From contig JACQWX010000058.1 in assembly GCA_016209035.1 (NCBI GenBank), positions 1-64,000 on the forward strand: 64,000 bases of DNA, read 5' to 3'. Of this stretch, positions 44,107 through 53,315 are shown one piece after another. The notes beneath the pieces were generated by a model. It did no database searches, was not told the origin of the DNA, and saw nothing but the letters and a program-made list of their open reading frames with translations. Each line of letters starts with the position of its first letter. Position 1 is the first letter of the stretch. The position numbers and the translations under genes are program-made. Origin of the DNA: Elusimicrobiota bacterium (lineage in GTDB: Bacteria; Elusimicrobiota; Elusimicrobia; UBA1565; UBA9628).

Positions 44107-45411
44107 CTAGTGCGGGATGCGCTTGGAGAGGAACTCCGCGATGGCCTCCGCGGCCGCGGCGTAGCCCTCTGGAGTGTAGTGGTCGTCGTCGAACCAATAC
44201 AGCGGCTCAGGCGACTCCTCGGCCGCTTCCCGCATACGTTCCGCAAGATCCAGGACGGGAATGCCTTCCTCCAGGCCTTGCTTCAGCAAAGCCTTCGGCC
44301 GTTCGAAGTCGGCGTCCAGGAACCTCTTTTCCTGGTCCGATAGGTAGATTTCCCATATGGCCGGGTGGATGACGAGCAGGAGGCGCACGCCCCCGCGTTC
44401 GAGTTCGGCGCGGAAGGCGTTGATGAGGCCGGCGGAATGGCGCGCGAGCGCCGCGGCCTGCTCCGGGTCGCCGTGGAAGGGGAAGACCTCGGCGTAGACC
44501 TTGCGGCCTTCCGCCTTCGGCACGAGCCTCAACCCCGCCCGGTTGGCTTCGGCGAGAAGGCGCACGCTCTCAGGGACCCGCGGGTCCCGGGCGTCGCGCT
44601 GCATGCGCTCGAAGCGGGCCCTCAAGCCCCGGACCCCGGGAGGGAGAGCCCTTTCGCCGAGCAGCCTCTGGGCCAAGATGAGCCCGGCCCAGACCGCGCG
44701 GGACTTCACCGGCGAGCGCAGCAGGAAATCATAGGCCGGCTCGTATTTGAAGACCTCCTGGATGCTTGTGAACAATACGGTGGGATCCTCCCCGGCGTGG
44801 AGGCCGGCCAGGGCGCGGTTCCAATCGAAGGGTTCGGCATTCTCCAGGAAATCGTTGCCGGAGTAGAAATTGAGAACGACCACCCGATGCTGGATGAAAG
44901 GCGCGATCTTCCCATAGAACTGGATCTGTTGGAGGTTCCCGGTCCCGGCATTGCCCAGGTTCACCAGGTCGAGCCAGCCAAGCCTGCCCTCGACCAGCGC
45001 CACCCAGCCCTGCTTCAGATTGTCGAGCGAGCCGATCCCGCGGGTGAAGGAGTCTCCCAGGGCCACGGCCCGCACGGGCCTTTGATCGAGCCCTTGGTCG
45101 AACAGGCCGAACCCCTTGCCGAGCACATCGCGGGTCCTGAACCGATCCACGTACCCAGGCCTGCGGTCCACGATCTCCGCGCCGGCCAACGGCAGGGCGA
45201 GCCCGGGCGGATCGAAGAACCGGTAGGAGCGGGCGGTCCTGATCTGCTCCGCGTAAAGCTTGAACTTCACGGACCCGCCCTTCATCTTCCAGGCCACCCG
45301 GCTCATGGCCTCGATGCCGCCCAGGAGGATGCCCAGCGTCAGGGCCGGGAAGACCAGCCTTTCGAGCCACCGGCGCGCCTCGGGCCTCTCGTAGTGGAGC
45401 GTCAGCCCCAT
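44107..45411 (-). CDS. membrane-anchored SGNH/GDSL-type hydrolase-like protein
   Basis: A 434-residue protein. One membrane helix near residues 18-36 (LVFPALTLGILLGGIEAM) is followed by a periplasmic SGNH domain: the nucleophile motif VALGDSFTRGIG, then NLGNAGTGNL, NFYSGNDFLEN and the C-terminal DDDHYTPEGY with the Asp and His. This resembles AlgX/AlgJ-like proteins that O-acetylate polysaccharides, or related esterases. No MBOAT acyl donor is encoded nearby. It is divergent from legB, 27 bases apart, with a shared AT-rich promoter region. Confidence 0.72.
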   Translation of the reverse strand: MGLTLHYERPEARRWLERLVFPALTLGILLGGIEAMSRVAWKMKGGSVKFKLYAEQIRTARSYRFFDPPGLALPLAGAEIVDRRPGYVDRFRTRDVLGKGFGLFDQGLDQRPVRAVALGDSFTRGIGSLDNLKQGWVALVEGRLGWLDLVNLGNAGTGNLQQIQFYGKIAPFIQHRVVVLNFYSGNDFLENAEPFDWNRALAGLHAGEDPTVLFTSIQEVFKYEPAYDFLLRSPVKSRAVWAGLILAQRLLGERALPPGVRGLRARFERMQRDARDPRVPESVRLLAEANRAGLRLVPKAEGRKVYAEVFPFHGDPEQAAALARHSAGLINAFRAELERGGVRLLLVIHPAIWEIYLSDQEKRFLDADFERPKALLKQGLEEGIPVLDLAERMREAAEESPEPLYWFDDDHYTPEGYAAAAEAIAEFLSKRIPH

Positions 45412-45423
45412 GAGGCCAAATGG

Positions 45424-45430
45424 TAGAATA
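45424..45430. promoter_or_regulatory. overlapping divergent -10 boxes
   Basis: TAGAAT (45424-45429) reads toward legB, nine bases before its ATG. On the other strand TATTCT (45425-45430) reads toward the SGNH gene. The whole gap between the two starts is 27 bases, so both messages would be leaderless or nearly so. Confidence 0.4.
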
Positions 45431-45438
45431 ACGCCCTT

Positions 45439-46431
45439 ATGAATTGGAAGGACGTCCGCGTGCTGGTGACCGGGGCCGGCGGGTTCATCGGCAGCCACCT
45501 CACCGAGGAGCTCGCCCGCCGGGGGGCCAAGGTGCGCGCCCTGGTGCGCTACAACTCCAGGAACCACTGGGGCTTCCTGGAGGAGCTCGACGAGGGCCTC
45601 GCCCGCCGCGTGGAGGTCCGGCCCGGCGACGTGACGGACTCGGGCCTCGTCCGCGAGTTGGTCCGCGGCCAGGAGGTGGTGTTCCACCTCGCGGCCCTCA
45701 TCTCCATCCCTTATTCCTACGCCGCGCCCGAGAGCTTCGTGGCGGTCAACGTGCGCGGCACGCTCAACATCCTCGAGGCCTGCCGCCGCCACCGGACGGC
45801 CAAGCTCGTCCACACCTCCACCTCCGAGGTCTACGGCACGGCCCTCTATACCCCCATCGACGAAGGCCACCCCCTGCAGGGGCAGTCCCCCTACTCGGCC
45901 TCCAAGATCGGCGCCGACCACATGTGCGAGAGCTACCACCGCAGCTTCGACCTGCCCGTCGCCATCGCCCGGCCTTTCAACACCTACGGCCCGAGGCAGT
46001 CGGCGCGGGCCGTCATCCCCGCCATCCTCACCCAGCTCCTGGCCGGAGCCAAGGCCCTGCGCCTGGGCTCGCTGGGTCCCGCCCGCGACTTCAACTTCGT
46101 GGAGGACACGGTCGAGGGGTTCCTGGCCGTCGCGGCCGAGCGCTCCACGGTCGGGCAGGCGGTCAACCTGGGCTCAGGTACCGCCGTGCGCATCGAGCAG
46201 GTCGTCAGGCTCTCCCAGCGGCTCCTGGGCGCCAAGGTGCCGGTCGTGCTCGAGCGCGCCCGGGTGAGGCCGGCCCGGAGCGAGGTCCGCCTCCTGCTCT
46301 GCGACAACCGCAAGGCCCGCCGGATGCTGCGCTGGAAGCCCGGGTTCTCCCTGGAAGAAGGCTTGGTGCGCACAGCGGACTACCTGCGGCTCCACCTGAA
46401 GAGATACAAGACGCACCTCTACAACATTTGA
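45439..46431 (+). CDS. legB: LegB-like nucleotide-sugar 4,6-dehydratase
   Basis: A 330-residue extended SDR. RVLVTGAGGFIGSHLTEEL binds NAD, ALVRYNSRNHWGFLEEL is typical of LegB, and HLAALISIPYSYAAPESF and TSTSEVYGTAL with SPYSASKIGADHM (Tyr-x-x-x-Lys) form the active site. ARPFNTYGPRQSARAVIP matches dehydratases of legionaminic acid loci. It makes the 4-keto-6-deoxy sugar that LegC aminates. It sits 8.4 kb from legC but on the same strand. The next gene starts within its stop (TTGA). Confidence 0.87.
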   Translation: MNWKDVRVLVTGAGGFIGSHLTEELARRGAKVRALVRYNSRNHWGFLEELDEGLARRVEVRPGDVTDSGLVRELVRGQEVVFHLAALISIPYSYAAPESFVAVNVRGTLNILEACRRHRTAKLVHTSTSEVYGTALYTPIDEGHPLQGQSPYSASKIGADHMCESYHRSFDLPVAIARPFNTYGPRQSARAVIPAILTQLLAGAKALRLGSLGPARDFNFVEDTVEGFLAVAAERSTVGQAVNLGSGTAVRIEQVVRLSQRLLGAKVPVVLERARVRPARSEVRLLLCDNRKARRMLRWKPGFSLEEGLVRTADYLRLHLKRYKTHLYNI

Positions 46432-47399
46432 ACATCCTCATCACGGGCGCGGCGGGGTTCCTGGCGGGCCCCCTCTACCGGGAGGCGCGGCGGCTCTGGC
46501 AGGCCTGCCGCCTCGTCAGGACCGACCTGGCCGCCGGGCCCGGGATCGCGGCCTGCGACCTGCTCGACGCCGGGGAGGCCCGCGCGCTGGTCCGCCGGGC
46601 CAGGCCCGACCTCGTCTTCCATCTCGCGGGTACGGCCCGCCCGCTCCCCCCGGCCCAGCTCTGGACCGCCCATGTCACCGCCACGCTCAACCTGCTCGAG
46701 GCCCTGCGCCGGACCCCGGGCTGCGGCGCCGCCCGCGTGGTGGTCTCCGGCTCCTCGGCCGAGTACGGCCAGGCCCGCGGCACGGCGACCGAGAGGACGC
46801 CCGCCGACCCGGTGACGGACTACGGCCGGAGCAAGCATGCCCAGACCCTCGCCGCTCTCTCAGGCCGGCACTTCGGGCTGGGCATCATGGTGGCGCGCAT
46901 CTTCAACGTCTCCGGACCCGGCATCCCCGAGCACCTGGCGCCCGGGGCCTTCGCCCGGCAGATCGCGGCCATCGCCAGGGCGGCCGGGAGCGCCGGCACG
47001 GTTTTGACCGGCAACCTTGCCGCCCAGCGGGACTACCTGGACGTCCGGGACGTCGCCCGCGCCCTCGCCGCCGTCGCCCGGCGCGGCCGCACCGGCGAGG
47101 TCTACAACGTCTGCTCCGGCCGGACCGTCGCCATGAAGGAGCTCCTCGACGTGCTCATCGCGGCGTCGCGGTGCAGGATCAAGATCGTCCGGGACCCCTC
47201 CCGCTGGAGACCCGTGGACGTCCCCCATCTGGCCGGCTCCCACGCCAAGCTGACCGCTTCCAGCGGCTGGCTTCCCAGAGTCCCCCTGAAGAAGAGCTTG
47301 GCCGACACCCTAGCCTACCACCTGGCGCAAGGGCGCCAGGTCCCCGAAGGCGCGGACGTTCTCCGCTCGCCGAAGCGGGGCCTGGCGAAGATGGACTGA
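46428..47399 (+). CDS. Rmd-like GDP-6-deoxy sugar reductase/epimerase (SDR)
   Basis: A 323-residue extended SDR: NILITGAAGFLAGPLYREA, VFHLAGTARPLPPAQLW, VVSGSSAEYGQARG and DYGRSKHAQTLAALSG (Tyr-x-x-x-Lys) match GDP-4-keto-6-deoxymannose reductase relatives. The TTG at 46428 overlaps the legB stop and is the only codon that gives the NAD-binding strand at the N-terminus. It may reduce a 4-keto product for a 6-deoxy sugar of the repeat. It shares its stop region (TGATG) with the next gene. Confidence 0.78.
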   Translation: MNILITGAAGFLAGPLYREARRLWQACRLVRTDLAAGPGIAACDLLDAGEARALVRRARPDLVFHLAGTARPLPPAQLWTAHVTATLNLLEALRRTPGCGAARVVVSGSSAEYGQARGTATERTPADPVTDYGRSKHAQTLAALSGRHFGLGIMVARIFNVSGPGIPEHLAPGAFARQIAAIARAAGSAGTVLTGNLAAQRDYLDVRDVARALAAVARRGRTGEVYNVCSGRTVAMKELLDVLIAASRCRIKIVRDPSRWRPVDVPHLAGSHAKLTASSGWLPRVPLKKSLADTLAYHLAQGRQVPEGADVLRSPKRGLAKMD

Positions 47400-49804
47400 T
47401 GGCGCCCTTGCCTCAGATCGTCGTCATCAGCTCCATCGATTGGGGCGCCGCGTGGCAGAGGCACCAGATCTTCGCGTCCCGGTTCGCGGCCGCGGGCCAC
47501 GAGGTCTTCTTCATCGAGAACTCGGGGTTCCGCAACCCGCGCTGGTCCGACCTCGGGCGCCTCCGCAAGAAGGCGCTGGACTGGCTCGCCCCGAGGCCCT
47601 CCGCGGAGGAGCCAACGCCGGGCGTGCGCGTCTTCCCCCCGAAGGTCCTGCCTCCGACCGGGCGCCTGCCCCGCCTTCTCAACAGGTACCTCCGCCTGCC
47701 GGCCCTGGTCGAACGGCTCCGGAAGGCCGGCCTCCAGGCCGGCCCCGTCGTCATCGTCTACTTCCCGACCGCGACCAGCCTCGACCTCATCAGCCTGCTC
47801 GAGCCCTCGGCCGTGGTCTACGACTGCGCCTCGAATTTCCGGGCGCATCCCGATGCGCCCGGAGATTTCTCCGCCATGGAGAGCGCTTTGATTTCAATCG
47901 CAGATGTGGTCATCTGCGATTCAGATTTTCTTTACAACCAGAAGAAGGCGGAACATCCTCATGTCGCGCAGATCCACCAGGGCGTGTCGGAGGACTTCTT
48001 GAACGCCAAACCAGGCCGGTCCCAAGTCCGTTCCTTCTGTTACTACGGCACTTGGGGACCGGATTTGGACCCGGAATATCTCGCCGCGCTCGTCGACGCC
48101 GGCTTCTCGGTAGCCATGTCCGGCTTCTTCAAGGGAGACCATGCGCCCCTGCCCGCGGGAGTCGAGCGCCTTGAGCCGACATCTCCGGAACTCCTCCGGG
48201 GACGCCTGGAGGGATTCGACGCTTTCCTCATGCCCTACCGGATCACGCCCTTCCACCTGGGCGTCGTGCCGGCGAAGATCTACGAATGCCTCGCCATGGG
48301 CAGGCCCGTGCTGGCCACGCCCTTGCCGAGCCTCGCCCCTTACAAGGACCTCATCTACATCGCGGCGAAGCCGGAGGAGTGGGTCAAGATCGCCAAGGAA
48401 CTCCCGAAGACGGAGAACGACGGCCTCCGGCGAGCGCGGATCGCGCTCGCCGGAGAGCACACCCATGCCAAGGAGTTCGACCGGTTCCGGGAGCGCCTCC
48501 GGGACGCGCGCGGCCGACGCGGCGCCTGCGCCTTCGGCGCAGGCCGCGGTCCGGCGCAGCCGCCCCGCAGCCCAAGGCAGGTGGCCGCGTTCGTGAGGGG
48601 CTTCTCGTGGATCGGGCTCTTCTACGGCGCCGCCAAGGTCTCCATCCTCGCCACGCAGGTGATCGCCGGCCGGATGCTCGGCCCAGCCGAGTTCGGCAAG
48701 GCCAACATCGTGCTCGCGGTCTCCGCCTTCCTGCAGATCCTGCCGACCCTGGGCTTCCCGGTCGCGTTGAGCAAGCTGCTCTCGCCGCAGCGCTCGGAAA
48801 GCGAGCGCCAAGACATCGTCTCCACGGCCCTCTGGGCCTTCCTGGCCTGGGGCGCGCTCCTCCTGGCCGCGTGCATCCTCCTCAAGCGCGAACTCTCCGG
48901 CGCCCTCTCGGTCCCCGAGACGCTCTTTGGGCTCGCGCTCCTCTACTCCTTCTGCAACGCCTTCTACGTCGTCGTCTCGAGCCCTCTCTTGGGCCTGCAG
49001 TCCTTCCGCGACCGAGGCATCTCCGAGGCGATCTACGGCTTCTGCACCCCCCTGATCCTGCTCGCGCTCGCCGCCCGCGGCGAGGTCTCCCACCGGGACC
49101 TGATCCTGGCCCTGGCCGCGAGCTTCGCGCTCGCCTCATTCCACTCCGCCTGGAAGCTGCGGGACTATCTTAGGCCCGCCTTCGTCCTGCGGGCGTTTAG
49201 GCCGGTCGCGCAGTACGCCTTCGTGGCCGCCTTGAACCTCCTGACCCTGGCCTGCGTGCTCGCGCCGGCGAGGCTCATCCTCAACCGCCACTTCACGCCC
49301 CACGAGGTCGGGGTCTTCAGCGCGTATTTCACGGCCACGGCCCAGATCAGCCTCTCGCTCCTCTACATGGTGACCGCCGTGCTCATACCGGTTTCGAGCG
49401 ACCCCGAGGGGCAGGCCCAGGCGTGGAGCGTGTTCCGCCGCATCCGCCTGCCGCTGGCGGCCGCGGCCTGGGTCGGGCTGACCCTGGCGGCCTGCGCGGC
49501 GCTCTTCCTCTTCGGCAAGAAGTACGAGTTCCGGCTGGACTGGGCCGTGATGCTGGCCGCCGCGGCCTCGCTCATCATGACGCACGGCCTCGCCGCGAAC
49601 ATCCTCTCCGCGCGCGACTTCGCGGGCCTGCGCGTCTCCGTGGCCGGGAGCGTCGTCGCCGGGGCCGGCAACCTCCTGCTGTGCGCGGCCCTCATCCCGC
49701 GGTGGGGCATCACCGGAGCGGCCCTGGCGCTCCTCGGCGCCTACCTACTGGGGCTGGCCTACTACGCCTTCTTCGGCGTCAAGGGGACTTTCAGAGCGGC
49801 ATGA
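47399..49804 (+). CDS. glycosyltransferase fused to Wzx-type flippase
   Basis: An 801-residue fusion. Residues about 1-375 are a GT-B glycosyltransferase (IDWGAAWQRHQIFASRFA; VVYDCASNFRAH; FDAFLMPYRITPFHLGVVPAKIYECLAMG). After a linker rich in Arg, Gly and Ala, residues about 395-801 are a polytopic MOP-superfamily flippase (FVRGFSWIGLFYGAAKV, GRMLGPAEFGKANIVLAVSA, about 12 hydrophobic stretches, LIPRWGITGAALALLGAYL). It would add a sugar and then flip the lipid-linked unit. The linker DNA has a 9-bp stem hairpin (48524-48544), and a GTG at 48581 could restart the flippase, so the fusion may be recent or partly separate. Confidence 0.78.
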   Translation: MAPLPQIVVISSIDWGAAWQRHQIFASRFAAAGHEVFFIENSGFRNPRWSDLGRLRKKALDWLAPRPSAEEPTPGVRVFPPKVLPPTGRLPRLLNRYLRLPALVERLRKAGLQAGPVVIVYFPTATSLDLISLLEPSAVVYDCASNFRAHPDAPGDFSAMESALISIADVVICDSDFLYNQKKAEHPHVAQIHQGVSEDFLNAKPGRSQVRSFCYYGTWGPDLDPEYLAALVDAGFSVAMSGFFKGDHAPLPAGVERLEPTSPELLRGRLEGFDAFLMPYRITPFHLGVVPAKIYECLAMGRPVLATPLPSLAPYKDLIYIAAKPEEWVKIAKELPKTENDGLRRARIALAGEHTHAKEFDRFRERLRDARGRRGACAFGAGRGPAQPPRSPRQVAAFVRGFSWIGLFYGAAKVSILATQVIAGRMLGPAEFGKANIVLAVSAFLQILPTLGFPVALSKLLSPQRSESERQDIVSTALWAFLAWGALLLAACILLKRELSGALSVPETLFGLALLYSFCNAFYVVVSSPLLGLQSFRDRGISEAIYGFCTPLILLALAARGEVSHRDLILALAASFALASFHSAWKLRDYLRPAFVLRAFRPVAQYAFVAALNLLTLACVLAPARLILNRHFTPHEVGVFSAYFTATAQISLSLLYMVTAVLIPVSSDPEGQAQAWSVFRRIRLPLAAAAWVGLTLAACAALFLFGKKYEFRLDWAVMLAAAASLIMTHGLAANILSARDFAGLRVSVAGSVVAGAGNLLLCAALIPRWGITGAALALLGAYLLGLAYYAFFGVKGTFRAA

Positions 49805-51882
49805 GACCGTCCTTGCGCTCGGAGGCGCCGCCCCTCTCGATGCTCGTCATCATCGGGATCCTCATCCTCGCGCCCCACGTCCCCCACGCGGGACTCCATC
49901 TCGACGACCACGGGTTCCACTGGCACCTCTCCCGGGCCGACTTCGCGGCTGCCTGGCGGAACGCCCTCGCGTACATCCCCGGCAGGAACCTCTACATCCT
50001 CTACTATTGGGCCTTCTACAAGGCGCTGGGCCCCTTCCCCGAAAGGCTCCACCTGCTCGGCATGGCCCTCGACATCCTCAACGGCTGCCTAGCCTATGTC
50101 CTCCTGCGGCGGGCCGCGGCGGGACGCGCGGCCGCCCTTCTGTGTGCCGGGCTCTTCCTGGTCTGGCCCAACCATGCCGAGACCCATTTCTGGACCGCCT
50201 CGGTCGGCATGAACCTGCTTTCCACGACCTTCATCCTCCTCACCTTCTTGACCGCCGGAGACGCCAGGATCGCCCCGGGGCTGCGGTTCGCCTTGGCCGT
50301 GACCTTGTTCGGTCTGGCGCTGTTCGATTACGACCAGGCGTTCTTCATGTGGATCCCGCTCGCCTTCTACCTCGGCTCGCTGGCTGAGAAGCCCCCGGCC
50401 GGCTGGAGGCTCGGCCTCGCAGGGGCCTGCGCCCTCCTTTCCTGCGGCCACTTCCTCATCAGGACTTTCTCCCCCCACGTCTCAGGCAGCCCTGTCGTGC
50501 GTCCGGGCGCGGTCGCGCTGCGCGCGGCGCAGTCCCTGGCCGTTTCGGCCGTGCCCATGACCAAGCTGCCGGTCTGGGAGGCGCTCCAGAGCTTCTCCGG
50601 CGGCCCGGTCCCCACCGTGGCTTTGACGCTGGCGCTGACGGGCGGCTGGCTGTTCCTGATCCACGGTCTCTGGAGCGCCGAGGACGCGGAGCCTTCCCCT
50701 CGGTTGGCGGTACTGGGCGGCCTATGGTTCGCGGCCGCCTACCTCCCGAACTATTTTTGGTACATTTCCCCCAGGCACAACTACCTTCCCAGCCTCGGGT
50801 TCATCATGGCCTCCTTCTATCTCGCGTCCCGGCTCGTTTCGCGCATCCCGTTTCTCAGGCCGGCGTTAGCCGGTCTGGCATTCCTGATATTTGGCCTCTC
50901 CTCGGCCGCGACGCTGGCCGAAGGCTACGGCTGGGCGTCCGCCGCCGCTCTCCACTCGCAGTTCGCCGGGGAAGCTCCACGCCTCCTCCCGGACCCGCCT
51001 GACAACATCTTCCTCGTCGGAGCGCCGCGGACCTTCCTGCGCGCCCCGGCCTTCAGCCTGACGGACGAGCACCTCTTCCTCTATGCCTATGCCACCGGGC
51101 ATCTCCCCGCGGCCGGAGACATCATGCTGACCCCGACCCGCACCGGCGCCTTCTACCGCAACCAACCCGAGGTCTACGGACCCGACAGCCTCCATTGGCG
51201 GTCCTACAGGGGGATGCGGGTGCTGACCCGCTCCGTCGCGGAAGGCGGCTTCCTCCGGCTGAAGGGGCTGCGCGTCGAGCCTCCCGGCCTTCCCCAGGCG
51301 CGCATCGGACTCTGCGAAGAGCCTGCCTGCCGCGACGGCGAACTCGATTCCCGGCAGGGCGCCGTCCCGGACGGCCTTGGGACTGGCGTTGCCGGACGGG
51401 ACAGCGTCGGCCTCGATGCGCGGGTCTGGCTCGTCAAGGCCTTGGCCTTGCCGCCCGCCAACAAGCCGGCCGTCTTCCAAGCCTCCAACGGCGTTTCGCT
51501 CATCGCCGCGTCGGGACGACGCGGCGATGGTTGGTTCGACCTCGATCTGCATTGGCTCGCGGACCGGCGGCCCGCCGCGGACTTCGCGTCCGTCGTCCGG
51601 CTCTACGACGGAGCGGGAAGACCCGCCTTCGAGCCGGTCCATCCGGTCCTTCCCGGCCTCGTCCGGCGGCTCGGCCGCTTCCCCGCGGCCCTCTGGCCCG
51701 CCTACAACGACCTCAAGCCCGCGTCGGGATGGAAGGCCGGGTCGGTCGTGGCCGAGCGCTATCGGCTGGCAACCACCAAGCCGCTTCCAGCCGGACCGTT
51801 GGAGCTCAGGCTCACCCTGTTCGAGAAGACCCAGACCGGCCCCTGGAAGAGGCTCGGCGAGTTCAAGGCGGGCAAGCTGTGA
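49801..51882 (+). CDS. polytopic membrane protein, GT-C-like
   Basis: A 693-residue protein. It has about ten hydrophobic segments in residues 14-380 (LVIIGILILAPHV, ALLCAGLFLVWP, LLSTTFILLTFLT, AGLAFLIFGLSSAATLAEGY). LHLDDHGFHWHLSRADF lies in the first outside loop, where GT-C enzymes keep an acidic catalytic motif. A periplasmic C-terminal domain (about 400-693) has beta-rich stretches (WFDLDLHWLAD, LELRLTLFEKTQTGPW). It probably uses a lipid-linked sugar at the periplasmic face. It sits between the flippase and ligase genes, joined by ATGA and GTGA overlaps. Confidence 0.65.
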   Translation: MRPSLRSEAPPLSMLVIIGILILAPHVPHAGLHLDDHGFHWHLSRADFAAAWRNALAYIPGRNLYILYYWAFYKALGPFPERLHLLGMALDILNGCLAYVLLRRAAAGRAAALLCAGLFLVWPNHAETHFWTASVGMNLLSTTFILLTFLTAGDARIAPGLRFALAVTLFGLALFDYDQAFFMWIPLAFYLGSLAEKPPAGWRLGLAGACALLSCGHFLIRTFSPHVSGSPVVRPGAVALRAAQSLAVSAVPMTKLPVWEALQSFSGGPVPTVALTLALTGGWLFLIHGLWSAEDAEPSPRLAVLGGLWFAAAYLPNYFWYISPRHNYLPSLGFIMASFYLASRLVSRIPFLRPALAGLAFLIFGLSSAATLAEGYGWASAAALHSQFAGEAPRLLPDPPDNIFLVGAPRTFLRAPAFSLTDEHLFLYAYATGHLPAAGDIMLTPTRTGAFYRNQPEVYGPDSLHWRSYRGMRVLTRSVAEGGFLRLKGLRVEPPGLPQARIGLCEEPACRDGELDSRQGAVPDGLGTGVAGRDSVGLDARVWLVKALALPPANKPAVFQASNGVSLIAASGRRGDGWFDLDLHWLADRRPAADFASVVRLYDGAGRPAFEPVHPVLPGLVRRLGRFPAALWPAYNDLKPASGWKAGSVVAERYRLATTKPLPAGPLELRLTLFEKTQTGPWKRLGEFKAGKL

Positions 51883-53168
51883 TCAGCCAGGAAGCCCTCC
51901 TGCGGGCCTGCTTCGCCGTCGGCTTCGCCGTGTGGGTCGGGGGCTTCGTCGTGGCGGCGAGCCGCAGGAAGCTGTCCTACGCCCTCATCTCCTTGTGCCT
52001 GACCCTGCCGCTCACCATCGCGGGCATGAACATCTCGGCCGCGCTGTTGACGGCGACCCTGCTGTGGCTTCTCGTCCGCGGCGAGAAGCTCCCCTGGAGA
52101 GCCGCGCTCATCCCGGCGAACTACGCGCTGTGGGTCTATTTCGCCGTCGCGCTCCTCGTCTCCGCCATGGCGGTCGACACGAGCCGGTGCTGGCCCGACA
52201 TCCAGCGGGACCTCCACCGGCTCTGGGTCTTCCCCCTGTTCCTGGTGGCCTTCGCCGCCGCCCCCTCCCCCCGCGGCCACCTGGCGATGGCGGCGTCCTT
52301 CCTCTTCGCCGCCGGCGTGGGGGTCTTCCAGGCCCTGACCCAGCGCGTGGGCGAGAACGTCCCGGCGGAGCTGATGACCCGGATGCGCGCCCACGCCTTC
52401 GTGCACCCCGTCACCTACGGCCAGCAGATGACGCTGGCCATCCTCGGGGGGCTCTGCTTCATGCGCCGGCCGCTTTCGGAGAAGTCCTGGAGATGGAACC
52501 TCGCGGCCTCCCTGGCCTTCCTGGCCGCAGCCCTCTCAGCCCTCATCCTGAGCCAAGGCCGCGGCGCCTTCGTATCCTTGGCCGCGGGCTTCGCCGCCAT
52601 CTGCGTCGTGGACAGAAGGTTCCGCAAGTACGGCTACCTGGCCCTGGCCGCGGGCGCGGCCGGCATCGCGCTCCTGGAGGTCATCCCCGAATCGAGCCGG
52701 TCTCTCAGCGGCACCCTGCTCAAGGAAGGCTTCTTCAAGGGCGACAACAACCTCAACCCGCAGTTCCACCGGCTCATCCTCTGGCGGGTGGCCGTCGACA
52801 TGTTTAAGGACTATCCCTTGCTCGGCATCGGCCTGGGCAACTACAAGACCGCGTTCGTCTCCTATTTCCAGGGCAAGGTGGACGGCCAATGGGTCTGGCA
52901 CTCGGCTCACAACCTCTACATCCACCAGCTGGCCGAGCGGGGGCTCGTCGGCTTCGGGGTCCTCATCGCCCTCCTGGGCCTCCTGACCGCGCGCGCCTAC
53001 CGGCGGGTCAAGGAGGACCCGAGCGCCCCGAACCTCTGGGCTTGGGCCTCCATGGTCGCCTTCCTGTTCATGAACCTCACCGAATCGACCTTCCAGGTGG
53101 AGATGATGTCGACCACGATGTTCTTCATCTGGGCCTGGGCCGAGGCCAACCATCCGCGTCCGAAATAG
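51879..53168 (+). CDS. O-antigen ligase / polymerase (WaaL/Wzy family)
   Basis: A 429-residue membrane protein with about ten helices. The large periplasmic loop contains NPQFHRLILWRVAVDMFKDY followed by PLLGIGLGNYKTAFVSY and WHSAHNLYIHQLAERGLVG, the conserved HN-type motif of the O-antigen ligase superfamily. It would polymerise repeat units or link the glycan to its acceptor. GTG at 51879 overlaps the previous stop. It is the last gene of the plus-strand run before the mobile island. Confidence 0.85.
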   Translation: MISQEALLRACFAVGFAVWVGGFVVAASRRKLSYALISLCLTLPLTIAGMNISAALLTATLLWLLVRGEKLPWRAALIPANYALWVYFAVALLVSAMAVDTSRCWPDIQRDLHRLWVFPLFLVAFAAAPSPRGHLAMAASFLFAAGVGVFQALTQRVGENVPAELMTRMRAHAFVHPVTYGQQMTLAILGGLCFMRRPLSEKSWRWNLAASLAFLAAALSALILSQGRGAFVSLAAGFAAICVVDRRFRKYGYLALAAGAAGIALLEVIPESSRSLSGTLLKEGFFKGDNNLNPQFHRLILWRVAVDMFKDYPLLGIGLGNYKTAFVSYFQGKVDGQWVWHSAHNLYIHQLAERGLVGFGVLIALLGLLTARAYRRVKEDPSAPNLWAWASMVAFLFMNLTESTFQVEMMSTTMFFIWAWAEANHPRPK

Positions 53169-53220
53169 CTCCCCGGATCGACGGGAGCCGCAGCGTCTTG
53201 TCATAGGCGCGGAAGAGCTG

Positions 53221-53315
53221 GCGCCATTCGGCAAGTTCAGCTTTTCCAATCAAAATCCAGCAATTCGCCGGCCCTATCGATGATTGGATAAACCGCACAA
53301 TCGCGGTATAATACC
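53221..53315. repeat. 95-bp direct repeat, copy 1
   Basis: An exact 95-base unit beginning GCGCCATTCGGCAAGTTCAG and ending in GGTATAATACC, which is a small palindrome holding TATAAT. TTGGAT lies 17 bases in front of TATAAT on the plus strand, so each copy carries a candidate promoter. Confidence 0.9.
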
